In this document: positions 18,131 to 29,101 of the stretch, one piece after another
Layout: each line of letters begins with the position of its first letter
Numbering within the stretch: position 1 is the first letter of the stretch
Origin: Tessaracoccus flavescens
GTDB taxonomy: Bacteria > Actinomycetota > Actinomycetes > Propionibacteriales > Propionibacteriaceae
Reading direction: 5' to 3'
Assembly: GCF_001998865.1 (NCBI RefSeq)
Contig: NZ_CP019607.1
Coordinates: 620,001 to 684,000, forward strand
Length of the DNA: 64,000 bases
Notes under the pieces: model-generated
What the model was told of the DNA's origin: nothing
Seen by the model: only the letters and a program-made list of their open reading frames with translations
Database searches by the model: none
Position numbers and translations under genes: made by a program

Positions 18131-20130
18131 TCAGCCGATCCAGGTCCCCTCTGCGGAGGCCATCAGCGAGGCGAAGGCGGCGGGACCCGCGACGGCTGGC
18201 GCGAGCGTGTCTGCGACCTCGGGGGTGGGCGCCTTGTCCGCGCGCCGCTCCGGGTAGGCCTGCGGCTCGACCCCCTCGATCTTCGCCGCCTCCATCTGCT
18301 GTGCCGCGAGGCTCGCGTACAGGCCGCCGAGGGCGAGCAGCTCGGCATGGGTGCCCGACTCCACGATGTGGCCGGCCTCGATGACGTGGATCACGTCGGC
18401 GTTGACGACGGTGGACAGGCGGTGCGCGATGCTGAGCGTGGTTCGGCCCTCGGCGACGTTGTCGAGCGCCTCCTGGACGACGCGCTCGGACACGGTGTCG
18501 AGGGCGCTGGTCGCCTCGTCGAGCAGCAGCACCGGCGGGTCTTTGAGGAGGACCCGGGCGATGGCGATGCGCTGCTTCTCTCCGCCGGAGAGGCGGTAGC
18601 CGCGCTCACCGACGACCGTGTCGTAGCCCTGCTCGAAGCTCGAGATGATGTGGTGGATGTTGGCGGCGGTGCACGCGCGGCCTCGATGTCCTCCTGGGTG
18701 GCGTCCGGCTTGGCGTAGAGCAGGTTCTCCCGGATCGTGGCGTGGAACAGGTACGTCTCCTGCGAGACGATGCCCACGTGGTCGATGATCGACTCCTGGG
18801 TGAGCCGCCGCACATCGGTGCCCGCGAACTCGACCACGCCGGCGGTTGCCTCAGAGCCGCGGTGCGAGGTAGAGCACCGTCGACTTGCCCGCCCCGGACG
18901 GGCCGACGAAGGCCACGTTCTGCCCCGGCTCGGCGACGAAGGTGAGCGTCGGCCTCGTGTCGGGAGCGGCGTCCGGGTACCGGCAACACACGTCGCGGAA
19001 AGCGATCCGTCCGGGCGGGCCGGGTCCCTGTTCGACGCTGATCGCATCCGGTGCGTCGGAGATCGCGGGGGTCATGTCCAGGTACTCGAAGATGCGGGCG
19101 AAGGTGGCGCCGGAGGTCTGCAGGTCGAGCGCGACCCGCATCAGGCCCATCAGCGGCTGCAGCAGCCGGGCCTGCACCGTGGTGAAGGCCACGATCGTGC
19201 CTGCCGTGATGGTGTCGGCTCCGCCGGTGACGAGGTAGCCGGCCACGAGATAGATCACCGCAGGAATGCTGGCCGTGATCACCTGCACGACGGCGAAGAA
19301 CCCCTGGCCGCTCATCGCGCGTCGGACCTGGAGGGCGATCTGGTTGGAGTTCTCCTTCTGGTATCTGGCCGACTCGGTGCGCTGCCGGTTGAACGCCTTC
19401 GACAGCAGGATGCCGGAGACGCTCAGCGTCTCCTGCGTGATCGAGGTCAACTCGGAGAGCGACTCCTGGGTCTGTGTCGCGATCCGTGCGCGCACCTGCC
19501 CGACGCGGCGCTGGATGAACACCAGGATGGGCATCAGGACCAAGGCGATCGGCGTCAACCGCCAGTCGATCAGGATCATCGCGACGAGCGCGGAGATCAC
19601 GGTCACGACGTTGCCGAGGATGCTGGTGACGGTGTTGGTTAGCACGCCAGAGACGGCCCCGACATCGTTGTGCAGTCGTGACTGGATCACGCCGGTCTTC
19701 GTCCTGGTGAAGAAGCCGAGTTCCATCGCCTGAAGATGCTCGAACAGCTTGACCCGCAGATCGCCTGTGACCCGGTTGCCGACAGTCGAGGTAAGCCACG
19801 TCTGCAGCACCCCGAGCGCCGAGGACAGGAGGTAGAGGGCGATCATGGCCACCACGAGGCGGACGAGCAGACCCATGTCGGGCCCGCCATCGACCGGGAA
19901 CAGCGCGTCGTCGAAGCCCGCTGCACGATCAGTGGAGGCACGACGGCGATCGCCGCGCCGAGCACCACGATCAGGCCGGTGACCACGATCTTGCCGAGGT
20001 AGGGCCTGAACAGCGCCACGATGCGCTTGCCGAGATCCTTGATCTGCGGCGCCTCCGCGTTCAGCCTCCGCTGCGCCGCCTCGTCAACACCCCTGAAACC
20101 GCGGCCTCCGCCGCCTCCTCCAACAGACAT
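18131..20130 (-). pseudogene. ABC exporter (fused membrane and ATPase domains), frameshifted
   Basis: Type I ABC half-transporter. Six-helix membrane domain (GKIVVTGLIVVLGAAIAVVP, VAMIALYLLSSALGVLQTW) then an ATPase with Walker A GPSGAGKST, Q-loop VSQETYLF, signature LSGGEKQR, Walker [13 protein letters not shown] and H-loop SIAHRLST. The pieces lie in different frames, with breaks at about 19915 (after LIVQRA), 18860 (after VLYLAPR) and 18675 (after DIEAARA). All expected motifs are present once the frames are joined, so decay is recent or the sequence has indel errors. ATG at 20130 is 6 bases after TAACCT (complement of 20137-20142), another leaderless-type start. Confidence 0.88.
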
Positions 20131-20142
20131 GGGCTCAGGTTA

Positions 20143-20410
20143 GTGACCAGCCGCAGACCGCGGGGGCGGACCCACCCGGCGCAGCCCTTGGCCGATGAGC
20201 ACTCCGGCCAGCCAGACATCGCGTGGAAGGCGGCCGAGACCGCCCTCGCGGCAGAGCATCCGGGAGAGCGGGAAGCGGCCGGCAGGTCGGCCGCGCAACT
20301 GCTGGCCTCGCTCGCCCTGAACTACCTCCCCGTCGTCGACCCGGCCGTCGCGTCGCTGATCGGTGCGCGCAGGGCCATCGACACGGGGCACGCCCGTCCC
20401 GGCGAGCGAC
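20143..20410 (+). pseudogene. Remnant of the novel helical repeat family (copy 5)
   Basis: A plus-strand frame reads AAETALAAEHPGEREAAGRS, then AQLLASLALNYLPVVDPAVA and LIGARRAI. This matches only the last 60 or so residues of the shared domain, including the terminal SLALxYLP signature and a tail like LIAPRRMI of copy 1. No start codon and no upstream half exist, because the DNA upstream is the ABC exporter promoter. It shows that the family cluster was once larger and was cut at this point. Confidence 0.65.
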
Positions 20411-20422
20411 TAGCGTTGGGGC

Positions 20423-21379
<957 letters not shown>

Positions 21380-21598
21380 CCCCTCCATACCGGCCCGGAC
21401 GCTCGTCTCGACCGAGGCACCGGTGCGGCTCTTTGAAGGAAAGGCATTCGTGGCTGGGATGCCTGGTGGGTCGCTCTGCTCGGCGCTCTTCGTGACCCGG
21501 TTTCGCGCACATAGGAAGGTCCACAGGCCCCCAACAGCGGTGCTGCACGAAAACCACCGGGGCTGGGCGGGCCCCGCTGAGCCCGTATTCTGGGCACG

Positions 21599-23486
21599 GT
21601 GGCATCGACTCCCCCACCCCTTGACCTCAGCCCCGTGCGCTTCGCGACCACGCTCGCTGAGCTGACCTCGCCGGTCGTGATCGAGTCGGAGGACGGCTCC
21701 ATCACCGTCCTTGAGGTGCTCGGGGCAGGCAAGGTGCGGCTCAGCCGGGCGGACAAGGCCGATCCCGAGTACCTGAACGGGCGCCCGATGGCGACCGAGG
21801 TGGGCGATCTCGCCGTGCTCGAGTGCCCGTCCAGACCGGTCAGGGCCTTCGCGCTGCCTGCGGGAGCCATGCAGGTGCGCCACAGGCTCACGGTGATGCT
21901 GGCGACCTCGCTGTTCGCGCTCGCGATGCTCGCCGTGATCGCCCTTGTCCTGCTCAGCGGCCTGAGCGACGCCATGAAGGTGTTCTGCACCGTTGCCCTG
22001 ATGACGATCGCGGCGGTCGCACCGCTGCTGCGCGCCCGGCTCCGCCCCTCTGCGAAGCACAGCTACCGCACGGCCGGCGGCGACTACCCCCTCGACCGGC
22101 TGCTCGACGCCCGACCGGCGGGTGGCCGCCGCGGCCGCACTCGTCGACTCGATCAAGGAGGAGTACGGGGCGCTGTTGTCAGACCTGTGCTACCGGATCG
22201 AGAACCCAGCGCTGTTCGACCCCGCAGACGATGCCGCCCGCCGGTTCACGACCGCCCTGATCCGCTGGGACAGCCGCGCCGCGGAACTCGAGGCTTCCGA
22301 GGTGTCGACGCTGGCCGCGGAGGTGCGGGTCGCCTTCGACGCGGCCAGGTCCCACGCCGAGACCCTCGGCATGGACCACCTCCCCGCCGCGTCACGACCC
22401 GAGGCGGAGCGGGCACTCGAGACCGCACGCCTCGCTGAGCGCGCAGCGACCCCCTCGGAACGCTCGGCTGCCCTGACGAGGGTCTCGGAGATCCTCGCCT
22501 CGCTCGCGCTGTACTACCTCCCGAGCCCAACCGAGGCCACACAGATGGTGGAGGGTCGACCCGTCCTCGCATTGCCGGAAGGATCCCGGCCGGTACGCTC
22601 CGTCAACGCCTCCGCCCTCGACTCCCCGCCCGTCCAACGCGACCTGTCCGGCGGGACCCTCGCCGACGTCGTCCGACTCGTCTCCCGGGGTACAGGCCAC
22701 GAGGCCATCGCCCTTCCGCCCGTCGACTGGGCAGGCCGGGCCGAGGGGTTGCGGCTCCAGTGGCCCGGCACCATCCTCGTGGGCGTCATCGTGACGGTCC
22801 TCCTCATCCTGCCTGGTCTTCCCGTGTTGGCCGGGTCCGCGATCCCCATCGCGGCTGCGGCCGCCGCGATCACCTGGTCGCTGCTGCGTCGGCGCCGGCC
22901 AACCAGAATCCGCACCGCAGGCGATCTCCGGCTCGACTCGTCCAACCTCGTCGACTACGCCATCGCGCGGCGACTCGGCGAGCGGCCGGAGGCACTCACC
23001 GACGACCAGCGACGCGGACGCATCACCGCGAGGATGGACGCCGTCCGGGCCGAGTACGCACGGCTCTCCGCCGACATCGTCTACCGGATCGAGGCGTCGG
23101 CGCTGTTCGATCCGGCCTCGACCCCGACGAAGTCGTTCGAGGTCGCCCTCGTCCGTGCGGAAACCGAGGCAGGATCGCTCACCCTCGATGACCTGGACGA
23201 GATGGCCACCGAGCTCGAGATCGCATTCTCCGTGGCGCGCGACCACGCGGAGACCGTCGGCATCGGACATCTCCCCGCGACCGCACACGAGGACGCGCGC
23301 CGCGCCTCGAAGGCCGCCCGGCTGGCCTCGCGTGCAGCCACCGAGGGCGAGCGCGAGGCGGCGCTGGCCCGGGTGGTGCGGATCCTCGACGCGCTCGCGC
23401 TGCACTACCTGCCGGCTCCGGACACCGCCCGGCGCCAGCTGACGACGGGTGCTCAGTCGAGCGAGACGGCCGCCTCGGACGTGTAG
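21599..23486 (+). pseudogene. Double-length membrane protein with two copies of the novel domain (frameshifted)
   Basis: GTG at 21599, 7 bases after TATTCT. The first half has two membrane helices (TVMLATSLFALAMLAVIALVL; VFCTVALMTIAAVAPLL) and a domain copy starting LCYRIENPALFDPA. A one-base shift at about 22115 (after LLDARP) separates them. The frame then runs on into a second unit: membrane helices at about 22770-22895 and a fourth domain copy, IVYRIEASALFDPA to ILDALALHYLP. It looks like a tandem duplication fused in frame. The stop overlaps the 3' end of the convergent encapsulin gene by 34 bases. Confidence 0.75.
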
Positions 23487-24247
23487 TCGAGGAACGTGAA
23501 CGTCTCCTGCAGGTAGAGCGTCACGCTTGCCAGGTCGTGGGTGAGGTAGCCGATCTCCACGTCGGAGCCCAACTGCAGGTCGAAGTCACCGCCGCGCGTG
23601 GTCAGCACGAAGGCGCCGTCGATCGCCGGGGCCCAGATGATCTTTCCGTCGACCAACCGCTGGATGTGCTCGAGGATCGGGTAACCGTGATCGGAGGTCT
23701 CCGCGACCGCGGTGTAGGCGTCGGCCGAGAGCAGCACGCTGTAGGGGCCCTGCACTCCGGCCAGCCGCAGCTCCGTGATCGCGCGCGCGATCACGTCAGG
23801 GATGTCGATGGCATCCGCCGGCAGCTTGAGGGGGGTGTTCGAGGCGGACTTCCTGATCCCCTCGATGCCTGCGGCCGCATAGCCCTCGAAGATGGCGCGG
23901 TCCTCGGCGAAGGCCAGCTTCTTCGCCGCCTCCTTCACCGGATCCCAGTCGGAGTCCTGGCCGCCACGCTCACAGTTGTCGATGTCCTCGCGGCCGACGG
24001 TGAACGGCACCCGCAGCCGGACCATGGGCTGGGTGACCCGCAGGTTCGCCTCGATCCCGTCGCCGGGCGGGTCCGCGGGCGCGAGGTGGCCGGTGTTGGT
24101 GGCGGCGGCCTCAGGGCCGTGCGGGCCGTTGACGTCGACGACGCGTCGCCCTGCGATGTGACGCTTGAAGGTGCGGGCGGCCTCCTCCTCGATCTGGGCC
24201 CAGGCCTCGGAGGTGACGGGCGCGAGGTCGCGGTACAGGTTGTTCAT
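23453..24247 (-). CDS. Encapsulin shell protein (family 1, linocin M18-type)
   Basis: 264 residues with the HK97 fold of encapsulins: MNNLYRDLAPVTSEAWAQIE at the N-terminus, then RTFKRHIAGRRVVDVNGPHG, the E-loop region REDIDNC, DRAIFEGYAAAGIEGI and the closing EIGYLTHDLASVTLYLQETF with FLDYTSEAAVSL. It self-assembles into a protein nanocompartment that holds an enzyme cargo, here the DyP peroxidase encoded just upstream. The ATG shares one base with the DyP stop (TGATG). There are no phage genes nearby, so this is not a prophage capsid. Confidence 0.96.
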   Translation of the reverse strand: MNNLYRDLAPVTSEAWAQIEEEAARTFKRHIAGRRVVDVNGPHGPEAAATNTGHLAPADPPGDGIEANLRVTQPMVRLRVPFTVGREDIDNCERGGQDSDWDPVKEAAKKLAFAEDRAIFEGYAAAGIEGIRKSASNTPLKLPADAIDIPDVIARAITELRLAGVQGPYSVLLSADAYTAVAETSDHGYPILEHIQRLVDGKIIWAPAIDGAFVLTTRGGDFDLQLGSDVEIGYLTHDLASVTLYLQETFTFLDYTSEAAVSLD

Positions 24248-25275
24248 CAGTTCTGTCCTTTCAGGCTGCCGATCGAGAGGGAACCGCCCTGAGCGGGCGG
24301 CGCGGAATCAGTGGATGGCTCGGGTGCGGAGGCGACGCTGTCCGCACCCGCGAACGGGAGCGGATCGTCGAGGAACGCGTCGGTGGCGACGTAGAACATG
24401 CAGCCGGTGACGGCCGTCGAGAAGTCGAGGATGGCGTCGGTGTTGCCAGGAGGGTCGCCGATGAACATGTTGTCCAGCATGCGCTCGGTCACGTCGGGGT
24501 TGCGCGAGTAGCCGATGTAGAACGTGCCGAACTCGCCCTTGCCGACGTCCCCGAACGGCATGTTGAGCCGGACGATCTTGAGCTCGCGGCCCTGCTCGTC
24601 GTCGATGGTGTTGAGCACGATGTGCGCGTTGGGCTTCTTCTTGTCATCGGGGATCTCGATGTCGTCGAGCTTCTTGCGCCCGATCACGTTCTCCTGCTCC
24701 TCGACGGTGAGCGCCTTCCATGCCGTCATGTCGTGCAGGTACTTCTGGATGTGCACGTAGTGGCCGCCCGCGAACCGCGGGTCCTCCCCGCCGATCGTCG
24801 TCGACGACTCGGCGAGCTCGCCGGTGGGGTTCTCGGTTCCGTCGACGAATCCGAGCAGGTCGCGCTGGTCAAAGTAGCGGAAGCCGTGCACCTCGTCGAC
24901 GACGGTGATCGCGCCGTCCATGGTGTCGGAGATGCGGGTGGCGAGTTCGAAACACATGTCCATCGTGTCTGCGCGGATGTGGAACAACAGGTCGCCTGGC
25001 GTGGACGGCGCGACGAAGCGGTCCCCCTTCACCTCCTTGAAGGGGTGCAGCTGCGAGGGTCGCGGGCCCGCGAACAGCCGGTCCCACGCATCGGAGCCGA
25101 TGCCGACCAGCAGCGTCAGCTCCCGCTCCGGGTACCGGAATCCGACGCCGCGCGTCAGCCCGGAGAGATCCTCGAGCGCGTCATGGACGGTCGACTCGCC
25201 GCATTGGTTGATGGTGGCGACCAGGAACATGGCCGCGGGGGTGATCCGCCAGGTGTCAGAGTGAGAGGAAACCAC
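24247..25275 (-). CDS. Dye-decolorizing peroxidase, encapsulin cargo
   Basis: 342 residues. Heme peroxidase of the DyP family with the signature GFVDGTENP (GxxDG, distal Asp), the likely proximal heme His in PNAHIVLNT and the distal Arg in KIVRLNMPFG. After about residue 310 a flexible Ala/Pro/Ser linker leads to the C-terminal SLSIGSLKGQN, which matches the known cargo-loading peptide (SLxIGSLKG). It should therefore be packed inside the encapsulin made by the next gene. The start is GTG at 25275, 6 bases after TAAGGT (complement of 25282-25287), suggesting a leaderless operon mRNA. Confidence 0.95.
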   Translation of the reverse strand: MVSSHSDTWRITPAAMFLVATINQCGESTVHDALEDLSGLTRGVGFRYPERELTLLVGIGSDAWDRLFAGPRPSQLHPFKEVKGDRFVAPSTPGDLLFHIRADTMDMCFELATRISDTMDGAITVVDEVHGFRYFDQRDLLGFVDGTENPTGELAESSTTIGGEDPRFAGGHYVHIQKYLHDMTAWKALTVEEQENVIGRKKLDDIEIPDDKKKPNAHIVLNTIDDEQGRELKIVRLNMPFGDVGKGEFGTFYIGYSRNPDVTERMLDNMFIGDPPGNTDAILDFSTAVTGCMFYVATDAFLDDPLPFAGADSVASAPEPSTDSAPPAQGGSLSIGSLKGQN

Positions 25276-25381
25276 GCTTCAACCTTAACGCCCGGAGTCG
25301 GAGGCTGTGTGGATACGCTCTACTCGACGCGAGCAGGCAGAACTTCAATCATCTGCCCGCGCGCGACACTAGGCTGACGCC

Positions 25382-27100
25382 ATGCCCAGGCGACAGTATG
25401 AGGTCCTGCCCGGCGGGCACGGCTCCCGCGTCAAGATCAACGCTCGTGGACGCGCGATTCTGCGCAACCCCCGGATCAACCGTGGGACGGCCTTCACCCA
25501 GGAGGAGCGCAAGCAGCTTCAACTGGTCGGGCTCCTGCCGACCCATGTCACGCCGCTGGAGGCCCAGCTTCGCCGCGCCTACGAGCGTTTCCGCAAGGCG
25601 GAGACGGCACTGGAGCAGTTCGCCTACCTCCAGGCGCTCCGCGAACGCAACACGGTGCTCTTCTACCGTCTGCTCAGCGACCACCTCGCCGAGATGATGC
25701 CGATCGTCTACACCCCGACGATCGGCGAGGCGATCAAGGAGTTCAGCCTCTGGTACCAGGCAGTCAACGGGGTGTTCCTCTCCATCGACCAGCCCGACCT
25801 GCTGGAGCGGGCGCTCCGCTCCAACGTGCACGGACCCGACGACGTCGACCTGCTGATCGTGACCGACTCGGAAGGCATCCTCGGCATCGGCGACCAGGGC
25901 GTCGGCGGCATCCAGATCTGCATGGGAAAAAAGTCGATCTACACGGCGGCCGCAGGTCTCGACCCCGACCGGATCCTCGCCGTCGTGCTCGATGTCGGCA
26001 CAGACAACCTCCGCCTGCTCAACGACGAGCTGTACTTGGGCGAGCGTCACGGCCGCGTCCGCGGGGCACGCTATGACGAGTTCATCGAGCAGTTCGTCGA
26101 GGCGGCCTCAAAGGTCTACCCGCACGCGATGCTGCACTGGGAGGACTTCGGAGCGGGCAACGCGCACCGCCTGCTCGAGACCTACCGCGACCGGGTGTGC
26201 ACATTCAACGACGACATCCAGGGCACCGCGGCCGTCGTCGCGAGCGCCATCCTGGCAGGTGTCAAGGGCAACCGGGAGCGCCTGCGCGACCAGAAGTTCG
26301 TCATCCACGGCGGCGGCACCGCGGGGGTCGGTGTGGCCGGCCTGCTGGTCGACCTGCTGATCAAGGACGGCCTCACCGAGGACGAGGCGAGGTCCCGGTT
26401 CTGGATCACCAGCAGCCGCGGCCTCGTCACCGACGACGCGACGCAGAAGTTCCGCGACTTCCAACGTCCCTACGCGCGCGGCATCGGCGAACTCGAGGAG
26501 TGGGAACTCGACCAGCCCGGGCACTACATGCTCGCCGACATCGTGCGCAACGTGCATCCCACCGTGCTGATCGGCACGTCCGGGCAGCCAGGGTCGTTCA
26601 CCGAGGACATCGTGCGCGACATGGCCGGCCACGTCGATCGCCCGCTGATCCTCCCGCTGTCCAACCCGACCGCGCTCGCCGAGGCCGTGCCGTCCGACCT
26701 GATCGAATGGACCGACGGGCGCGCCATGATCGCCACCGGCTCCCCCTTCGCCCCGGTCAGCTACCAGGGCGTCGCCTACACCATCGCCCAGGCGAACAAC
26801 GCACTCATCTTCCCCGGGATCGGTCTTGGCGTCGCCGTCTGTCGGGCCAACCGGGTCACCGACGGCATGGTCGCGGCCTCCGCGGAGGCGGTGGCCTCGC
26901 TGTCGGTCGTGCAGATCCGCGGCGACTCGCTGCTTCCCAGCGTCAAGGACCTGCGCCGGGTCTCGGCGACGGTCGCGCTAGCCGTGGCGGCGGCCGCCGA
27001 GCAGGACGGCGTGGCCGAGCGTCCGCTGACCGATCCGGTCGAGCAGATCTACGACGCGATGTGGCAACCCGTGTACCCCGAATTGATCATCGAGAACTGA
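25382..27100 (+). CDS. NAD-type malic enzyme (oxaloacetate-decarboxylating)
   Basis: 572 residues, the length of the long bacterial and mitochondrial-type malic enzymes. Motifs in order: MMPIVYTPTIGEAI (malate and metal site tyrosine), EDFGAGNAHRLLETYR, FNDDIQGTAAVVASA (metal-binding Asp), the nucleotide-binding HGGGTAGVGVAGL, LPLSNPTALAEA and GRAMIATGSPFAPV. It converts malate to pyruvate and CO2 with reduction of NAD, feeding pyruvate to the fermentative route that includes PflB. The ATG lies 6 bases after TAGGCT, again a leaderless arrangement. Confidence 0.95.
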   Translation: MPRRQYEVLPGGHGSRVKINARGRAILRNPRINRGTAFTQEERKQLQLVGLLPTHVTPLEAQLRRAYERFRKAETALEQFAYLQALRERNTVLFYRLLSDHLAEMMPIVYTPTIGEAIKEFSLWYQAVNGVFLSIDQPDLLERALRSNVHGPDDVDLLIVTDSEGILGIGDQGVGGIQICMGKKSIYTAAAGLDPDRILAVVLDVGTDNLRLLNDELYLGERHGRVRGARYDEFIEQFVEAASKVYPHAMLHWEDFGAGNAHRLLETYRDRVCTFNDDIQGTAAVVASAILAGVKGNRERLRDQKFVIHGGGTAGVGVAGLLVDLLIKDGLTEDEARSRFWITSSRGLVTDDATQKFRDFQRPYARGIGELEEWELDQPGHYMLADIVRNVHPTVLIGTSGQPGSFTEDIVRDMAGHVDRPLILPLSNPTALAEAVPSDLIEWTDGRAMIATGSPFAPVSYQGVAYTIAQANNALIFPGIGLGVAVCRANRVTDGMVAASAEAVASLSVVQIRGDSLLPSVKDLRRVSATVALAVAAAAEQDGVAERPLTDPVEQIYDAMWQPVYPELIIEN

Positions 27101-27269
27101 AGGTGCCTGGCACGGGACGGGGGCCGCGACGACCGCGTCCTGATCCGCCCTCACAAACCGTCGCCGCTTCACGAAAGACATAGGGACACCCCCCTCGGCC
27201 CCGCAGGGTACTCGCCGCCCGGCTGCGTGGCGGAACGGCGATCGTGCTCGCCTCGAGGCGTCTGGTCGC

Positions 27270-27503
27270 GGTCGATCGCGACCGGTGCTGCATGGCGAGC
27301 AGGTCCGCGCGGTTCTCCTCGACGGTGAGGTCGTCCGCCGGCCAGTCGGACTGGCTCCACAGGCGCAACTGCGTCCGCGCGTCCATCACCGCGGCGTGGT
27401 CGGCCTCCGCATCGTCGACGGTGACCGGGCGCAGCACGAACTCATCGATCACCAGCCGCTCGGGGAGGACGCGGTCGGGATCGGTCAGTCGCATGAGGCG
27501 CAC
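27270..27503 (-). pseudogene. GNAT acetyltransferase N-terminal fragment
   Basis: The frame starts MRLTDPDRVLPERL and continues LVIDEFVLRPVTVDDAEADH, like the first two strands and helix of GNAT N-acetyltransferases. It breaks off after RADLLAMQHR at about 27290, where the sequence becomes non-family. The acetyl-CoA binding motif is absent. It lies 8 bases after the gltX stop on the same strand, so it was probably the second gene of a gltX operon. Confidence 0.6.
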
Positions 27504-27511
27504 CGCATGCC

Positions 27512-28975
27512 CTACAGCTGGGCCCGGAGCGAACGGAGACGGGTGAGCGACGAGTCACGGCCGAGGATCTCCATCGACTCGAACAGCGGCGGGGAGACCC
27601 GACGACCCGACACGGCGACGCGGATCGGGGCGAACGCGAACTTGGGCTTGATCCCCATCCCCTCCACGATCCGCTCGCGCAGACCCGCCTGGATCGACTC
27701 GGCGTCGAAGGCGACGTTCTCGGTGACGGCGATCGCCGCGTCAAGCACCTCGGCCGCGTTCTCGGGCAGAGCCGCGATGGCCTCCGGGTCGATGACGAGG
27801 TTCGCGTCGGACCCCAGCAGGTAGTCCAGCTGCGGCACGGCGTCCTTGAGCAGCACGAGACGCTCCTGGATGATCGGCACCGCCTGGCGCAGCACCGCGA
27901 GCTGCTCGTCGTTCGGATCGACCCACTGGCCCGTGTCGCTTGCGAAGGCCGCGATCCGGTCGGCCAGCTCGTCCGCGCTCAGGGAACGGATGTAGTGGCC
28001 GTTGAGCCAGTCCAGCTTCTTCAGGTCGAAGATCGGGCCGACGGTGTTGACCTTCGACCATGCGAAGTTCTCGACGAACTCCTCGAAGGTCGAGACCTCG
28101 CGTTCCTCGTCGCCCGCGTAGCCGAGCAACTGGAGGAAGTTGCGCACGGCCTCCGGCAGGTAGCCCTGCTCCTTGAACCACATGAGGCGCGCGGCGGGGT
28201 TCTTGCGCTTGGAGATCTTCGACTTGTCCGTGTTGCGCAGCAGCGGCATGTGCGCGAAGGCAGGAAGCTCCCAGCCGAGCCAGCGGTACAGCAGGATGTG
28301 CTTCGGCGTGGACGAGATCCACTCCTCCCCTCGGACCACCGTGTTGATGTCCATGAGGTGGTCGTCGACGACGACGGCGAGGTGGTAGGTCGGAAAGCCG
28401 TCCGCCTTCAGGATCACCTGATCGTCCGGGCGGGGAGCCTTTACCGTGCCGCGGATGATGTCGTCGAACTCCAGCGGCGCATCGTCGGGGATCAGCATCC
28501 GCACGACGGGCGTCTCGGTGAAGCCCGGCAGCTCGGCGCGCTCCTCGCGGGTCTTGCCGACGCACAGCCGGTCGTAGCCGGTCGTGGACAGCTTCTGACG
28601 GTTCTGCTCGTCGCGCAGCTCGGCGAGCCGCTCCTGCGAGCACCAGCAGTAGTAGGCGTGGCCCTGCTCGATCAGCTGCTCGACGAATGGGCGGTAGGTC
28701 TCGAGACGCTCCGACTGCTTGTACGGGGCGAACGGCCCGCCGACCGCTGGGCTCTCGTCCGGGGAGAGGCCCAGCCAGTCGAGCGACTCGTAGATCTGGG
28801 CCTCCGAGCCGGGAACAAGGCGGTTCTGGTCGGTGTCCTCGATCCGCAGCACGAACCGCCCACCCGTGCGCCTCGCCCATGCGAGGTCGAACAGCGCCAT
28901 GAAGGCGGTGCCGACGTGGGGGTCCCCGGTCGGGGAGGGGGCGACGCGGGTGCGGGCAGGCTGCGGTGTTGTCAT
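27512..28975 (-). CDS. gltX: Glutamyl-tRNA synthetase
   Basis: Class I aminoacyl-tRNA synthetase, about 487 residues. The HIGH-type motif is seen as PSPTGDPHVGTAF and the KMSKS-type motif as KISKRKNP near residue 255, with RIEDTDQNR and YHLAVVVDDHLM of the Rossmann core. The start at 28975 (MTTPQPARTRV) is preferred over GTG at 28987. A TAGAGT hexamer (complement of 28986-28991) would give a leader of only a few bases. It coexists with glnS 0.7 kb away, so tRNA-Gln can be charged directly. Confidence 0.96.
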   Translation of the reverse strand: MTTPQPARTRVAPSPTGDPHVGTAFMALFDLAWARRTGGRFVLRIEDTDQNRLVPGSEAQIYESLDWLGLSPDESPAVGGPFAPYKQSERLETYRPFVEQLIEQGHAYYCWCSQERLAELRDEQNRQKLSTTGYDRLCVGKTREERAELPGFTETPVVRMLIPDDAPLEFDDIIRGTVKAPRPDDQVILKADGFPTYHLAVVVDDHLMDINTVVRGEEWISSTPKHILLYRWLGWELPAFAHMPLLRNTDKSKISKRKNPAARLMWFKEQGYLPEAVRNFLQLLGYAGDEEREVSTFEEFVENFAWSKVNTVGPIFDLKKLDWLNGHYIRSLSADELADRIAAFASDTGQWVDPNDEQLAVLRQAVPIIQERLVLLKDAVPQLDYLLGSDANLVIDPEAIAALPENAAEVLDAAIAVTENVAFDAESIQAGLRERIVEGMGIKPKFAFAPIRVAVSGRRVSPPLFESMEILGRDSSLTRLRSLRAQL

Positions 28976-29101
28976 AGTGGTGCCCACTCTAGTGTCGAGC
29001 GGCTGATGATGTCCCTGCGACAGACCCTGCCCACCCGGCGCCGACGACCCCCAGGACGGCAGTTCCCGCCGTAGAGGCCGCCGACCCGGCAGAATTGGTC
29101 C

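Noticed and set aside
21380..21598. Gene or IS remnant between the GST-like gene and the next membrane protein
   Set aside because: A GGCTCTTTG motif recalls the ISL3 ends, but no matching partner or transposase sequence is found. Treated as plain intergenic DNA.
23453..24247. HK97-fold protein as evidence of a prophage
   Set aside because: The sequence is an encapsulin with a DyP cargo gene overlapping it. No terminase, portal or tail genes are nearby.
28976..29101. tRNA gene next to gltX
   Set aside because: No cloverleaf could be drawn in this or any other intergenic region that I inspected; no tRNA is claimed.
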